A stretch of DNA of 64,000 nt, taken from assembly GCF_000250635.1 (NCBI RefSeq), contig NC_016940.1, forward strand, positions 558,001 through 622,000, in the 5' to 3' direction. This stretch comes from Saprospira grandis str. Lewin (lineage in GTDB: Bacteria > Bacteroidota > Bacteroidia > Chitinophagales > Saprospiraceae). The notes under the pieces were generated by a model. That model did not search any database. It was not told the origin of the DNA and worked only from the letters and a program-made list of their open reading frames with translations. A program made the translations under genes and the position numbers. Positions 1-8,121 of this stretch are shown piece after piece (positions within the stretch are counted from its first letter, which is position 1; each line of letters begins with the position of its first letter).

Positions 1-238
1 TGGCTGCTAAAATTTCTATTATTCCCGTCAGATATACCCAGAAAAATGGATAGGGAATATAGCTAGCTAACATCAGGGCCATGCCCTCGCTAAAGACAAA
101 ATGCGCCACAGCCGTAAACAGAAACATGGCCGAAAGCGCCCAGCGCCCAGCCACAAAATAAGCCAAAGGCTGCTTTCTCCACTTTTGAATAAACAGCAGC
201 AATAAAAAGACAGAAACTAAGAGTATAAGCGGTTTCAT
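1..238 (-). CDS. DoxX-like membrane protein, partial
   Basis: The start codon is at 238 and the frame stays open to the left edge, so only the first 79 residues are present. The protein begins MKPLILLVSVFLLLLFIQ and shows three hydrophobic stretches, with the motif TAVAHFVFSEGMALMLASYIP in between. A hydrophobic helix followed by an xAxxHF motif and a loop ending in a P-rich turn is what DoxX-type small four-helix membrane proteins look like. It lies 76 bp downstream of the Crp/Fnr-like regulator on the same strand, so the two are probably co-transcribed. Assignment to the DoxX superfamily is by motif recognition on a fragment and could be wrong; the membrane nature is clear. Confidence 0.6.
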   Translation of the reverse strand, partial: MKPLILLVSVFLLLLFIQKWRKQPLAYFVAGRWALSAMFLFTAVAHFVFSEGMALMLASYIPYPFFWVYLTGIIEILAA

Positions 239-314
239 AAGTCGTATTTTGATTCGACTCAAAAGTACGCGCCCAAGACCAATAATAAAATGAACCTCGG
301 TTAAGAAAAACGCC

Positions 315-887
315 CTAAAGGCTGATCCGCTTCCTAATTCGACTCAATGCCTGTGGACTCACCCCAATATAAGAGGCAATATATTTCAAGGGAATCTGCC
401 GAATCAACTCTGGCCGCTGCTCAAATAAATCCAAATACCGCTGCTCGGCCGTCCTAGTCAACAAGGCAATTTCTCGCTTTTGCTTGAGCAAAAACAACTC
501 TTCCGCCATTTTCCGCCCAATCAAATTCCCTATCTCCGTTTGCGCATAAATCAACTGCAAATCCGCATAACTGATGCGCCAAAGCTTGGCCGCCCGAACT
601 ACTTCTACCGAAAAAAGACTGGGCTTTTGCTCCAAAAAAGAATCATAGACCGAAATAAAATCTCCCGCAAACACAAAGCCCAAGGTCAATTCTTTTTCGC
701 CCAAAGGCAAATACAAACGCAAAATCCCCGCTTCCACATAAGAAAGATAGCCCTCTCTTTTGCCCGCCGCCAAAACCAACTCCTTCCGATCAAAATTTTG
801 CCGTAGCAACTTGGCCGAAAAAAGCGCCCAATCCATTTCCGATATCCCATATTTTTCTCGATACAACTGATGTAGCTCTTCACACAT
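315..887 (-). CDS. Crp/Fnr-family transcriptional regulator
   Basis: 190 residues, the usual length for Bacteroidota Crp/Fnr-like regulators. Residues about 20-115 form the cyclic-nucleotide-binding-like beta barrel (GYLSYVEAGILRLYLP followed by FVFAGDFISVYDSF). The C-terminal 45 residues hold a winged HTH: LKYIASYIGVSPQALSRIRK, where the recognition helix is SPQALSRIRKRI. No Cys cluster is present at the N-terminus, so it is not an iron-sulfur FNR. Members of this group usually have no proven cAMP ligand. It is followed on the same strand by a DoxX-like membrane protein gene, a likely target or partner. A GC-rich repeat begins 24 bp upstream of its start. Confidence 0.85.
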   Translation of the reverse strand: MCEELHQLYREKYGISEMDWALFSAKLLRQNFDRKELVLAAGKREGYLSYVEAGILRLYLPLGEKELTLGFVFAGDFISVYDSFLEQKPSLFSVEVVRAAKLWRISYADLQLIYAQTEIGNLIGRKMAEELFLLKQKREIALLTRTAEQRYLDLFEQRPELIRQIPLKYIASYIGVSPQALSRIRKRISL

Positions 888-911
888 ATCCTAAGTTTTT
901 TAATTTTTTTT

Positions 912-1026
912 GGGGCCTCCCGCCTAGGGCGGGCGCTACGTTGCGCAGCTCGCTATTCGCTCGGCCCTTCGCCAGCAAAGCTGGCTCGGTCTGGCCCTGC
1001 GGGCCACTGCTGCACATCGCTAGGCC
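912..1026 (+). repeat. Multi-hairpin repeat, class I (copy 1)
   Basis: First copy of the dispersed GC-rich repeat. It starts GGGGCCT and ends CGCTAGGCC, so GGCCT and AGGCC can pair. Inside: hairpin 1 CCGCC/GGCGG, the constant block GCGCAGCTCGCTATTCGCTC, hairpin 2 GCCAGC-AAA-GCTGGC, the constant GGTCTGG, hairpin 3 TGGCCC-TGC-GGGCCA and the constant CACTGCTGCACATCGC. Two further hairpins follow: TGGCC-TTC-GGCCA (1031-1043) and CCTAGGGCC-AA-GGCCCTAGG (1046-1065). It lies just upstream of the crp-like gene in the 745-bp gap before map. Confidence 0.9.
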
Positions 1027-1218
1027 GATTTGGCCTTCGGCCACCCCTAGGGCCAAGGCCCTAGGCTATAGAGTCATCGCCATCCCCTCCTGCGAGGGGA
1101 TTTTCTATTTAGCCAGCCTCTAATTTTATTGACGAAGTAAGAGAATCACAGAAAAAGCCCTCTTTATTGCTGTGGGTTGAACCAAAAAAATTGGCTGAGG
1201 CCTTTAGGCTGCAGTAAT

Positions 1219-1232
1219 AGGATTTCAATCCT
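1219..1232. repeat. Short palindrome of the TTTCAACC family
   Basis: AGGATT-TC-AATCCT is a perfect 6-bp inverted repeat with a TC centre. It is a variant of the GGGTTTCAACCC palindromes seen at 12.6-12.9 kb and 36.9-37.2 kb. A related imperfect piece, CTGTGGGTTGAACC, lies about 50 bp upstream. No gene is visible between the GC-rich repeat ending at 1065 and the tandem array at 1291. Confidence 0.55.
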
Positions 1233-1290
1233 CAATTGTTAGGGAGTTGTTAAAAACAAAAATAATGTAACAAAATCAAAAAGGGCAAAA

Positions 1291-1520
1291 GTTATGTCTG
1301 AAACATAACTAGCTTACTAAAAAACATAACCAGCTAGGTCCGGAACATAACTGGCCTACTAAAAAACATAACCAGCTAGGTCTGAAACATAATTGGCCTA
1401 CTAAAAAACATAACCAGCTATGTCTGGAACATAACTGGCTTACTAAAAAACATAACTAGCTAGGTCGGGAACATAACTCGCTTACTAAAAAACATAACTA
1501 GCTAGGTCGGGAACATAAGT
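1291..1520. repeat. 42-bp tandem repeat (two 21-bp halves), about 5 copies
   Basis: The motif AACATAACtggcctacta recurs at 1302, 1344, 1386, 1428, 1470 and 1512, an exact 42-bp spacing. Each unit splits into two 21-bp halves that both begin AACATAAC: one continues (t/c)(a/g)GC(t/c)TACTAAAA and the other CAGCTAGGTC(t/c)GG. Copies differ at a few positions only. The array ends about 110 bp upstream of the map start codon and about 60 bp upstream of the candidate map promoter. There is no non-repeated spacer, so it is not a CRISPR array. Confidence 0.9.
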
Positions 1521-1576
1521 AGTTAAATGATTTAGATAGCTAGTGAAGGGAGCTGCGACATAATTTAAGCGGAGGG

Positions 1577-1606
1577 CTTGGTTCGCTAGAAAAATTTGTA
1601 CCTTTG
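1577..1606 (+). promoter_or_regulatory. Candidate Bacteroidota-type promoter for map
   Basis: TACCTTTG at 1599-1606 matches the Bacteroidota -7 consensus TAnnTTTG, and CTTG at 1577-1580 sits 18 bp upstream where a TTTG -33 element is expected. The map ATG follows 26 bp later. This is by inspection only. Confidence 0.45.
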
Positions 1607-1632
1607 GCCAGCAAATATATATATCCGCAGCT

Positions 1633-2436
1633 ATGATTATTTATAAGACGAAAGAACAAATAGAATTGGTCCGCAAAAGTGCCCTTTTGGTGTCTAAGAC
1701 CTTAGGGATGTTGGCCAGTGAGATTAAGCCTGGGGTAACGCCTAAGCATTTGGACCAATTGGCCGAGGCTTTTATCCGTGATAATGGTGGAAAACCTGGC
1801 TTTTTGGGCCTTTATGGTTGTCCGAGCACCTTATTGACCTCTGTAAATGAGCAGGTAGTGCATGGTTTGCCTACTGATCGTCCTTTAGAAAATGGGGACA
1901 TCATTGCGGTAGACTGTGGGGTATTGATGAATGGTTTTTATGGAGACCATGCCTATACTTTTCCCGTAGGCGATATTTCTGATGATCGTCAGCGGTTGTT
2001 GGATACTACTTTGGAGTGTTTATATAGAGGCATTGAGCAAACTTGCAAGGGCAAACGCATTGGCGATATTGGTCATGCGATTCAGTCTTTGGCAGAAGAA
2101 AGAGGTTATGGTGTTGTTCGTGAATTGGTGGGACATGGATTGGGCAAAAAGATGCATGAGGACCCGCAGGTTCCGAATTATGGCCGGCAGGGACATGGCA
2201 AAAAAATCAAAGAGGGTTTGGTGATTGCCATTGAGCCGATGATTAACATGGGGACGCATAAGGTGCATACCTTGGCAGATAACTGGACCATTTCTACAAT
2301 TGATGGGCAGCCTTCTGCTCATTTTGAGCATAATGTGGCTGTAGTTAATGGAAAGCCTGAGATTCTATCTACCTTTGATTATGTAGAAGAAGTATTGGGA
2401 GAAAGAGCGGCCCTAAAGCACAACAAAGTACTTTAG
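1633..2436 (+). CDS. map: Methionine aminopeptidase, type I
   Basis: Removes the N-terminal methionine from nascent proteins in the cytoplasm. The 267 residues match the usual length of bacterial type Ia enzymes. All five metal ligands of the pita-bread fold are visible: D94 (IIAVDCG), D105 (GFYGDHAYTF), H168 (LVGHGLGKKMHEDPQVPN), E201 (AIEPM) and E232 (FEHNVAV); the substrate-binding H77 lies in VVHGLP. It has no N-terminal zinc-finger extension. The gene stands alone, with its own candidate promoter and a strong terminator immediately downstream, so it is not part of the ribosomal-protein operon where map often sits. The first ATG gives the family's normal start (MIIYKTKEQIELVRKSALLV). Confidence 0.97.
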   Translation: MIIYKTKEQIELVRKSALLVSKTLGMLASEIKPGVTPKHLDQLAEAFIRDNGGKPGFLGLYGCPSTLLTSVNEQVVHGLPTDRPLENGDIIAVDCGVLMNGFYGDHAYTFPVGDISDDRQRLLDTTLECLYRGIEQTCKGKRIGDIGHAIQSLAEERGYGVVRELVGHGLGKKMHEDPQVPNYGRQGHGKKIKEGLVIAIEPMINMGTHKVHTLADNWTISTIDGQPSAHFEHNVAVVNGKPEILSTFDYVEEVLGERAALKHNKVL

Positions 2437-2468
2437 TAGCTGTTTAGAGAAGAACTCATTAGCCTAAG

Positions 2469-2500
2469 CGCTCCAACTTTGCTTAAAGTTGGAGCGTTTT
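2469..2500 (+). terminator. Rho-independent terminator of map
   Basis: Perfect 12-bp stem CGCTCCAACTTT / AAAGTTGGAGCG with a GCTT tetraloop, followed by TTTT. Confidence 0.9.
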
Positions 2501-2666
2501 ACATAAGTAGTTATTAAATAAGGGGTTGGGCTATGTTTGTCGGCTTTTGGTCAAAAAAAGCGGGAGATTGAGCTAAATAAAGTAGGCAGAGGCCCCAAAA
2601 GCCCAAGCCTTTTTCTATTTTTGTGGTCCTATTTCTTTGCGAATAGCAGGCGGCGAAGCCGCCGCA

Positions 2667-2796
2667 GGCTGAGGGATGGACAGCAGTGGCCGCAGGCCAG
2701 ACCTAGGGCTTTTGAAGCGAAGCGAAAAAGCCCGCAGGGCCGAGCGAAGAGCGAGCTGCGAAACAGCCCGACCCGACCAAAGGGAGGGGCAGCCCC
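2667..2796 (-). repeat. Multi-hairpin repeat, class II (copy 2)
   Basis: Reverse orientation: starts GGCTGAGGGATGG and ends GGGGCAGCCCC, so in repeat orientation GGCTG pairs with CAGCC. Hairpin 2 is GGGCTTTT / AAAAGCCC with the long loop TCGCTTCGCTTC. A flanking hairpin GCGGC-GAA-GCCGC lies just outside at 2650-2664. The copy ends 43 bp before the aminotransferase start and is open in that gene's frame. Confidence 0.9.
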
Positions 2797-2839
2797 AAAA
2801 AGAAAACAACAGCAACAACAACAATACAAATTTACGCTT

Positions 2840-4066
2840 ATGCCATCGATTTCACAGAGAGGTCAGTATACGCCGGCCTCGCCAATACGGAAATTGGTTC
2901 CCTTTGCGACAAGGGCTAAAAACCGTGGGGTAAAAGTTTATCATTTGAACATTGGGCAACCTGATATTGTAACGCCAGACATTGGTTGGAATGCGATTAA
3001 GGAGGCTGATATGAAGGTTTTGGAGTATAGTCATTCTGCGGGCATGGAGTCTTATCGGCTCAAGTTGGTAGAATTTTATACTCGTTATGGGATTCAGCTT
3101 ACGCATAACGACATCATTGTGACCAATGGAGGTTCTGAGGCCTTGATGTTTGGGATGATGGCTTGTTTGGATGCGGGAGATGAGATTATTGTGCCCGAGC
3201 CTTTTTATGCCAACTACAATGGATTTGCGCAGAGTTTGGGCATCAACATTCGGCCAATTACCTCTAGTATTGAAGATGGTTTTGCCTTGCCCCCGATTGA
3301 GTCTTTTGAGGCCTTGATCACGCCGCATACCAAAGCGATTTTGATTTGTAATCCGGCTAATCCCACGGGTTATTTGTATAGCGCTGCTGAATTGGAGGCC
3401 TTGGGGGAAATGGTCAAAAAATATGATCTCTATTTGTTTTCGGATGAAGTATATAGAGATTTCTGTTATGATGGCCGCAAGCATTTGTCGGTTTTGGCGA
3501 TTCCTGGATTGGAAGAGCATACGATCATGTTTGATTCTATTTCTAAGCGCTATAGTGCTTGTGGGGCTAGAATTGGCTTGATGGTGACTAGAAACAAAGC
3601 GGTATTGGAAACGGCCATGAAATTTGCGCAGGCTCGTTTGAGTCCGTCTACATTGGGGCAGATTATGGGCGAAGCCTTTATTGATGCCGATATGGATTAT
3701 TTGGATCAGGTGCGCATTGAGTACGACAAGCGTCGGCAATTGGTTTTGGCTCGGTTGAGAGCGATGGAGGGTGTAGTTGCGCCCACGCCCAACGGTGCCT
3801 TTTATTTATTGGCCCAGCTCCCTGTGGATGATACCGACAACTTTTGTCAGTGGTTGTTACAGTCTTTTCAACTAGATGGAGAAACGGTCATGTTGGCGCC
3901 TGGCTCTGGCTTTTATGCCACTTTGGGCTTTGGCAAACAAGAAGTTCGGATTGCCTACGTTTTGAATGAGGTGGATTTGAACAAGGCCCTAGATTGTCTA
4001 GAAGAAGCCTTAAAACTTTATCCTGGCCGGACGATTAACAATAATCAACTAACGAATCATCGTTAA
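2840..4066 (+). CDS. Class I/II pyridoxal-phosphate aminotransferase
   Basis: A 408-residue fold-type I aminotransferase, closest in look to the aspartate/aromatic aminotransferase group. Visible landmarks: the N-terminal IRKL segment, VTNGGSEALMFGM (cofactor phosphate), N171 in CNPANPTG, D202 in FSDEVYRDF, and the Schiff-base lysine K236 in SISKRYSACGARIG. The reading frame stays open 303 bp further upstream (to 2537), but that stretch is the GC-rich repeat and a Gln run, so ATG 2840, which begins MPSISQRGQYTPASPIRKL, is taken as the start. The gene stands alone and is followed by a terminator. Substrate cannot be named from sequence. Confidence 0.93.
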   Translation: MPSISQRGQYTPASPIRKLVPFATRAKNRGVKVYHLNIGQPDIVTPDIGWNAIKEADMKVLEYSHSAGMESYRLKLVEFYTRYGIQLTHNDIIVTNGGSEALMFGMMACLDAGDEIIVPEPFYANYNGFAQSLGINIRPITSSIEDGFALPPIESFEALITPHTKAILICNPANPTGYLYSAAELEALGEMVKKYDLYLFSDEVYRDFCYDGRKHLSVLAIPGLEEHTIMFDSISKRYSACGARIGLMVTRNKAVLETAMKFAQARLSPSTLGQIMGEAFIDADMDYLDQVRIEYDKRRQLVLARLRAMEGVVAPTPNGAFYLLAQLPVDDTDNFCQWLLQSFQLDGETVMLAPGSGFYATLGFGKQEVRIAYVLNEVDLNKALDCLEEALKLYPGRTINNNQLTNHR

Positions 4067-4078
4067 TATAGAACAACT

Positions 4079-4117
4079 ACGCCTACTGCAAAAAAAAATA
4101 TGAGTAGGCGTTTTTTT
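4079..4117 (+). terminator. Terminator of the aminotransferase gene
   Basis: Stem ACGCCTACT / AGTAGGCGT (9 bp) with a 15-nt A-rich loop, followed by a run of T. Confidence 0.85.
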
Positions 4118-4220
4118 ATTTCAAAATCAGAGGTTTCGGCCTCTAAATCTTTCATCTTCAGCTGCTTTTCTAGCCAACAGCAAATAGAAGTGCAGCTGTA
4201 CCTATCAAAATAACGACGCA

Positions 4221-5834
4221 ATGAAGCATGTAGGAATTAAAAACCCGAAGGCTGACTTGGCCAATTATGGCCTAAGCAATTTTGCGACTGCTTACTGGAA
4301 CCTTCCTGTTCCCGAACTAGTAGAGCACACGATCCAACTTGGAGAAGGCGTTCTGGCTGATACAGGGGCAATCAGAATTAAAACGGGCAAATTTACAGGT
4401 CGATCGCCCAAAGATCGCTTTGTAGTACAAGATGAGCTTACGGAGAAGACCGTAGATTGGAACAGCATCAATATGCCCTTTGAGCCGGCAAAATTTGATG
4501 CGCTTTACAACAAAATTGCCGCATATTTTGCAGACAAAGACCTCTACATCCGCGATGCTTATGCTTGTGCCGATGATAACTATCGTCTAAACTTGCGTCT
4601 GATTGCAGAAAAGCCTTGGTCGGCTATGTTTGCCAACAATATGTTTTTGCGCCCTAGCGAAGAAGAACTGCTAAACGCAAATCCAGAATGGACCATTCTC
4701 TGTGCGCCTGGCTTTATGGCTAATCCTGAAGTTGACGGTACTCGCCAAGAAAACTTTGCGATTATCAACTTTAGCAAAAAGGCAATTATCATTGGGGGAA
4801 CAGGCTATACTGGAGAAATTAAAAAAGGAATTTTCTCGGTGCTCAATTATGTTTTGCCTCAAGAACGCAACGTACTTTCTATGCACTGCTCGGCCAATGT
4901 GGGCCAAGATGGCGACACGGCTGTTTTCTTTGGCCTTTCGGGCACAGGTAAAACTACGCTTTCTGCTGATCCCAAGCGCAATCTTATCGGAGACGATGAG
5001 CACGGCTGGTCAGAAGAAGGCGTTTTCAATTTTGAAGGCGGCTGTTATGCCAAAACAATTGATTTGAGCGAGGAAAAAGAACCTCAGATCTGGAATGCGA
5101 TTAAGTTTGGGGCCATTCTCGAAAATATGGAGTTTTTGCCCAATAGTCGCACCCCCGATTTTGCCGATACCAGCATTACACAAAATACTCGGGTTTCTTA
5201 TCCTATTCATCATATTGATAATGCCCTAGAACCTTCTAAGGGCGGGATTCCCCAAAATATTTTCTTCCTCACCTGTGATGCTTTTGGCGTTTTGCCTCCC
5301 TTGTCTAAATTGACGCCCGGCCAAGCCATGTATCACTTTATTTCTGGCTATACGGCTAAGGTGGCCGGTACAGAAGCAGGTATCGACGAGCCCGTAAGTG
5401 CTTTCTCGGCTTGTTTTGGTGCTCCTTTCTTGCCCTTGCATCCTACTCAGTATGCCGAAATGTTGGGCGAGCGCATGCGCAAGCACAATGTGAACATCTG
5501 GTTGGTGAATACGGGCTGGTCTGCTGGTCCTTATGGTGTCGGTAGCCGCATTGCCCTAAAATATACTCGTGCGATGATCACGGCGGTATTGGAAGGTCAA
5601 TTGACGGATGTAGACTATCAGGAGATGCCTGTTTTTGGTTTGCATATGCCCACTAGCTGCCCCGGCGTTCCTGCCGATATCTTGAATCCTCGTAACACTT
5701 GGGCCGATAAAGCGGCTTATGATGTGAAAGCACAGGATTTGGCCAATAAGTTTGTTACTAACTTTGATAAATTTAAGGATCAAGCCAATGAGGAAATCCT
5801 AGCTGCTGCTCCAGAAGCAACGGTTAGCCTCTAA
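4221..5834 (+). CDS. pckA: Phosphoenolpyruvate carboxykinase (ATP)
   Basis: Converts oxaloacetate + ATP to phosphoenolpyruvate + CO2, the first committed step of gluconeogenesis. It has 537 residues, the standard length for the ATP-dependent family. The kinase P-loop GLSGTGKTTL is at 238-247 (K244), followed by the family-specific DPKRNLIGDDEHGWSEEG (metal-binding D257). The N-terminal GKFTGRSPKDRFVV (57-69) binds oxaloacetate and includes R61. MHCSAN (221-226) precedes the P-loop. The gene stands alone between two terminators. An ATG at 4221 gives the normal N-terminus. Confidence 0.98.
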   Translation: MKHVGIKNPKADLANYGLSNFATAYWNLPVPELVEHTIQLGEGVLADTGAIRIKTGKFTGRSPKDRFVVQDELTEKTVDWNSINMPFEPAKFDALYNKIAAYFADKDLYIRDAYACADDNYRLNLRLIAEKPWSAMFANNMFLRPSEEELLNANPEWTILCAPGFMANPEVDGTRQENFAIINFSKKAIIIGGTGYTGEIKKGIFSVLNYVLPQERNVLSMHCSANVGQDGDTAVFFGLSGTGKTTLSADPKRNLIGDDEHGWSEEGVFNFEGGCYAKTIDLSEEKEPQIWNAIKFGAILENMEFLPNSRTPDFADTSITQNTRVSYPIHHIDNALEPSKGGIPQNIFFLTCDAFGVLPPLSKLTPGQAMYHFISGYTAKVAGTEAGIDEPVSAFSACFGAPFLPLHPTQYAEMLGERMRKHNVNIWLVNTGWSAGPYGVGSRIALKYTRAMITAVLEGQLTDVDYQEMPVFGLHMPTSCPGVPADILNPRNTWADKAAYDVKAQDLANKFVTNFDKFKDQANEEILAAAPEATVSL

Positions 5835-5850
5835 GGTTTTTCTTATCGCA

Positions 5851-5886
5851 AAAAAAAGTGAGCTCAAATGAGCTCACTTTTTTTTT
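5851..5886. terminator. Bidirectional terminator between pckA and the leftward operon
   Basis: Stem GTGAGCTCA / TGAGCTCAC with a 2-nt loop, flanked by an A run on the left and a T run on the right. It can therefore end transcription from both pckA and the convergent operon ending at 5900. Confidence 0.9.
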
Positions 5887-5899
5887 GGCCCTATGGCCG

Positions 5900-6478
5900 C
5901 TATTTATCTTTTCCAAAACGATGCAGCAATTGCAAAATACTCCCCAAACCGCCTAAGTATACCGCTTGTAAAATAAAGAAGTTGATGCTATCACTAAAAA
6001 AGAGCAAACTGCCCAAAACACACCAAAACAAAAGGAGCAAATAAATGAACCAACTGCCTTTTGTACTCATTTGGCTATAGCCGTTGTACAGCCAATGGCC
6101 CGATAATAAAGCGGGGAGAATTTGGACCAAAAAATCAATCCACCAATAATCTCCAGGCTCTACCTCCGAAAGGAAAATATTGGCGCCCAAAATGCCCAAT
6201 AAACCAATGGCCAAGGCCACCGCCAACCAAATCGGCAAAAGGATTATGGCCCACTTTTTTATGAATTTCCAGTTGGCCAAGCTTAGGTAAACACCCGTAA
6301 AAGCCGGCAGACTGAGTTGCAACAACTCTCCTTTTAAAAAGAGAATTTCTTCTAGCTGCAAATAGGCCACTAGCAGCAAAATCGCCAAGAGCAAACTACT
6401 ACTAATGGCCCAATGGGTCCAGGAATATAAGCGAACTACTGAGGGCTGCGGATTATTGTTCGTTGCGTTCTTGCTCAT
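5900..6478 (-). CDS. Multi-pass membrane protein, unknown function
   Basis: 192 residues with five or six predicted membrane helices (from residues about 28, 54, 77, 107, 140 and 166 on). There is a short polar N-terminus (MSKNATNNNPQPSVVRLYSW) and a basic C-terminus (HRFGKDK). No family is recognised. Its start overlaps the end of the upstream gene by 26 bp. It is the last gene of the leftward run mce - permease - holin-like - this gene, and shares the bidirectional terminator with pckA. Confidence 0.8.
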   Translation of the reverse strand: MSKNATNNNPQPSVVRLYSWTHWAISSSLLLAILLLVAYLQLEEILFLKGELLQLSLPAFTGVYLSLANWKFIKKWAIILLPIWLAVALAIGLLGILGANIFLSEVEPGDYWWIDFLVQILPALLSGHWLYNGYSQMSTKGSWFIYLLLLFWCVLGSLLFFSDSINFFILQAVYLGGLGSILQLLHRFGKDK

Positions 6479-6917
6479 CTTCTTCGTTTTCGCTTAATGG
6501 ACTAGGAAATTTTATCTCTATTTCATCTTCTATCTCAAAATTTTCTGCCTCCTTGCTTTCTCCCAATAAGGCCTGATGAATTTGCTCAAAAATGGGGCTG
6601 TGCACTAATTTTGTCCGATTTTTCCAAAGGTAGTAGCCGCCATAACTCAAGGCCGCAGCCATCAAGCCAAAAGCAAGCACCAAAGCCCAGCCGCCCATAA
6701 ACGGCCAAAGCAAGGCGGCCAGCAATAACGTTAGGGTGAGGCTCAAAAAGAGGCCCACCAACAACAAAATCGCCAAAAGGCTGAGGAGTTGACCCAATTG
6801 AGCCACTCCCCTCGCCAAATCTTCAGCCAAACGCTCTCGGTATTCCTCAAAGCGCTCATCTATATAAGCCGTTAATCGCTTTTGCAAACGATCCGACCAG
6901 TTGTTTTTTCCAAACAT
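6453..6917 (-). CDS. Phage-holin-like / DUF1469-type small membrane protein
   Basis: 154 residues from ATG 6917 (MFGKNNWSDRLQKRL). An ATG at 6953 would add 12 residues but would lie inside the upstream gene. An amphipathic N-terminus (residues 5-35) is followed by two long adjacent hydrophobic segments (about 43-68 and 72-92) with a short turn. The tail is strongly acidic (about 125-154: ENFEIEDEIEIKF and SENEEDEQERNEQ). An amphipathic helix plus a helical hairpin is the plan of the putative actinobacterial holin-X/DUF1469 group, which is found widely in non-phage contexts. Assignment is tentative. Third gene of the operon, 13 bp after the permease stop. Confidence 0.65.
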   Translation of the reverse strand: MFGKNNWSDRLQKRLTAYIDERFEEYRERLAEDLARGVAQLGQLLSLLAILLLVGLFLSLTLTLLLAALLWPFMGGWALVLAFGLMAAALSYGGYYLWKNRTKLVHSPIFEQIHQALLGESKEAENFEIEDEIEIKFPSPLSENEEDEQERNEQ

Positions 6918-6930
6918 TTCAGCATCTGTT

Positions 6931-7689
6931 CTAAAAGAGGAAAGCGCGAACAACTACAGAAATTAGCAAGACCACTAACATCCGATGCGCCCAAAGCCCC
7001 GCTTTGGGGTGCTTGACCGCAAAACGAGCGCCCAATTGTCCGCCCGCAATTTCGCCCACACTCATCGCCAAGGCAAAATCCCAGCGAATGAGCCCACTAT
7101 AGGCAAAAAGTAGGACCGCAAAAATAGTATAACTGGCAATGGCCGCCAATTTTACGCCTCCCGCATCAATAATGTTGTAGCCCGCGCCCAAAACCGTGAC
7201 GACCAAAAATAATAAGCCCACGCCCATCTGAATGAACCCTCCATAAAGGCCCACCAAAAAAAAGAGTGGCACTACTAAAAAAGGTGAAAGCGAGCGAGGA
7301 TCCGTCTCTTTGAGCCAACGTTTACTATCAAAAAGGACAATAAACAGCAGGGCCAGAAAAACGTACTTCATGCTGTCCTTAAAGACCGCATTATCGACAT
7401 AAATTAAGAGAAAAATTCCACATATTCCGCCCAAAGCGGTAGAAACTACCATCAGCCAGTCGCGCCGCCAATTGATTTTTCCCGCCCGCTGATAATGGGG
7501 CAAGGTAAAGCCCAACATGGACAAAATACTAAAGCGAATGGTCGCACTGGCAATTTTTGCCGGCAAACCCACCACATACATTAAAATGGAAAGCGTAATG
7601 ACCGATCCACTGCCGGCCAAAGTATTGATAAAACCCGCCAGCAAACTTCCAAAAGCCGCCAAAAGGTATAAATAAATATCTTCAGGCAT
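6931..7689 (-). CDS. TauE/SafE-type (TSUP) membrane transporter
   Basis: 252 residues with about eight hydrophobic segments. It opens with AAFGSLLAGFINTLAGSGSVITLSIL, the glycine-rich first repeat typical of TSUP anion exporters, and a second repeat begins at LVGLYGGFIQMGVGLLFLV. Family members move sulfite, sulfoacetate or other anions across the inner membrane; the substrate here is unknown. The start at 7689 overlaps the mce stop as TAATG, which indicates translational coupling. An in-frame ATG at 7710 is less likely because it lies inside mce. Confidence 0.85.
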   Translation of the reverse strand: MPEDIYLYLLAAFGSLLAGFINTLAGSGSVITLSILMYVVGLPAKIASATIRFSILSMLGFTLPHYQRAGKINWRRDWLMVVSTALGGICGIFLLIYVDNAVFKDSMKYVFLALLFIVLFDSKRWLKETDPRSLSPFLVVPLFFLVGLYGGFIQMGVGLLFLVVTVLGAGYNIIDAGGVKLAAIASYTIFAVLLFAYSGLIRWDFALAMSVGEIAGGQLGARFAVKHPKAGLWAHRMLVVLLISVVVRAFLF

Positions 7690-8090
7690 TAGTCCTTGAT
7701 GCTTTGACAAAGCTCTACCAAAACACCATTGCTAGACTTTGGATGCAAAAAACAGATGAGTTTGTTATCGGCCCCTCGTTTGGGTGTTTCATTCAACAAG
7801 CGGTAGCCTTCGGCCTGCAATCTTTTCATTTCGGCCTCAATATCTTCCACTTCAAAGGCCAAATGATGAATCCCCTCCCCTCTTTTCTCAATAAATTTGG
7901 CAATGGGACTATCTGCTCGGCTGGCCTCCAAAAGCTCAATTTTGCTCTCGCCAGCCATAAAAAAGCTGGTGCTCACCCCTTCCGATTCTACGGCCTCAAT
8001 TTTATAATGCGCTCGGCCCAAAAGGCTAGCAAAAAGTTCGTTGCTGGCTGCCAAATCTTTTACGGCAATTCCAATGTGTTCTAGTTTCAT
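7689..8090 (-). CDS. mce: Methylmalonyl-CoA epimerase
   Basis: 133 residues of the glyoxalase/bleomycin-resistance (VOC) fold. It interconverts (R)- and (S)-methylmalonyl-CoA in propionate/succinate metabolism. Metal ligands are visible at H5 (KLEHIGIAV), H76 (EGIHHLAFEV) and E126 (GVLVELCQ). The family sequences VEDIEAEMKRLQAEGYRLL and LICFLHPKSSNGVLVE are present. First gene of a leftward four-gene run, coupled by TAATG to the permease gene. The mutase is not in this window. Confidence 0.93.
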   Translation of the reverse strand: MKLEHIGIAVKDLAASNELFASLLGRAHYKIEAVESEGVSTSFFMAGESKIELLEASRADSPIAKFIEKRGEGIHHLAFEVEDIEAEMKRLQAEGYRLLNETPKRGADNKLICFLHPKSSNGVLVELCQSIKD

Positions 8091-8121
8091 ATTCCTACAT
8101 TTTTTTTGATGATGATTTTTT

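Noticed and set aside
941-1123. ORF of 60 codons inside repeat copy 1
   Set aside because: Its translation is repeat sequence (RSSLFARPFASK and similar) found in the same form in many other copies; it is an artefact of a GC-rich repeat.
1291-1520. Possible CRISPR array
   Set aside because: The units are contiguous with no variable spacers and no cas gene is near; it is a plain tandem repeat. The same holds for 46533-46756.
6453-6917. Prophage holin
   Set aside because: The surrounding genes are metabolic and no lysin or phage structural gene is present; the resemblance is to the non-phage DUF1469/holin-X type.
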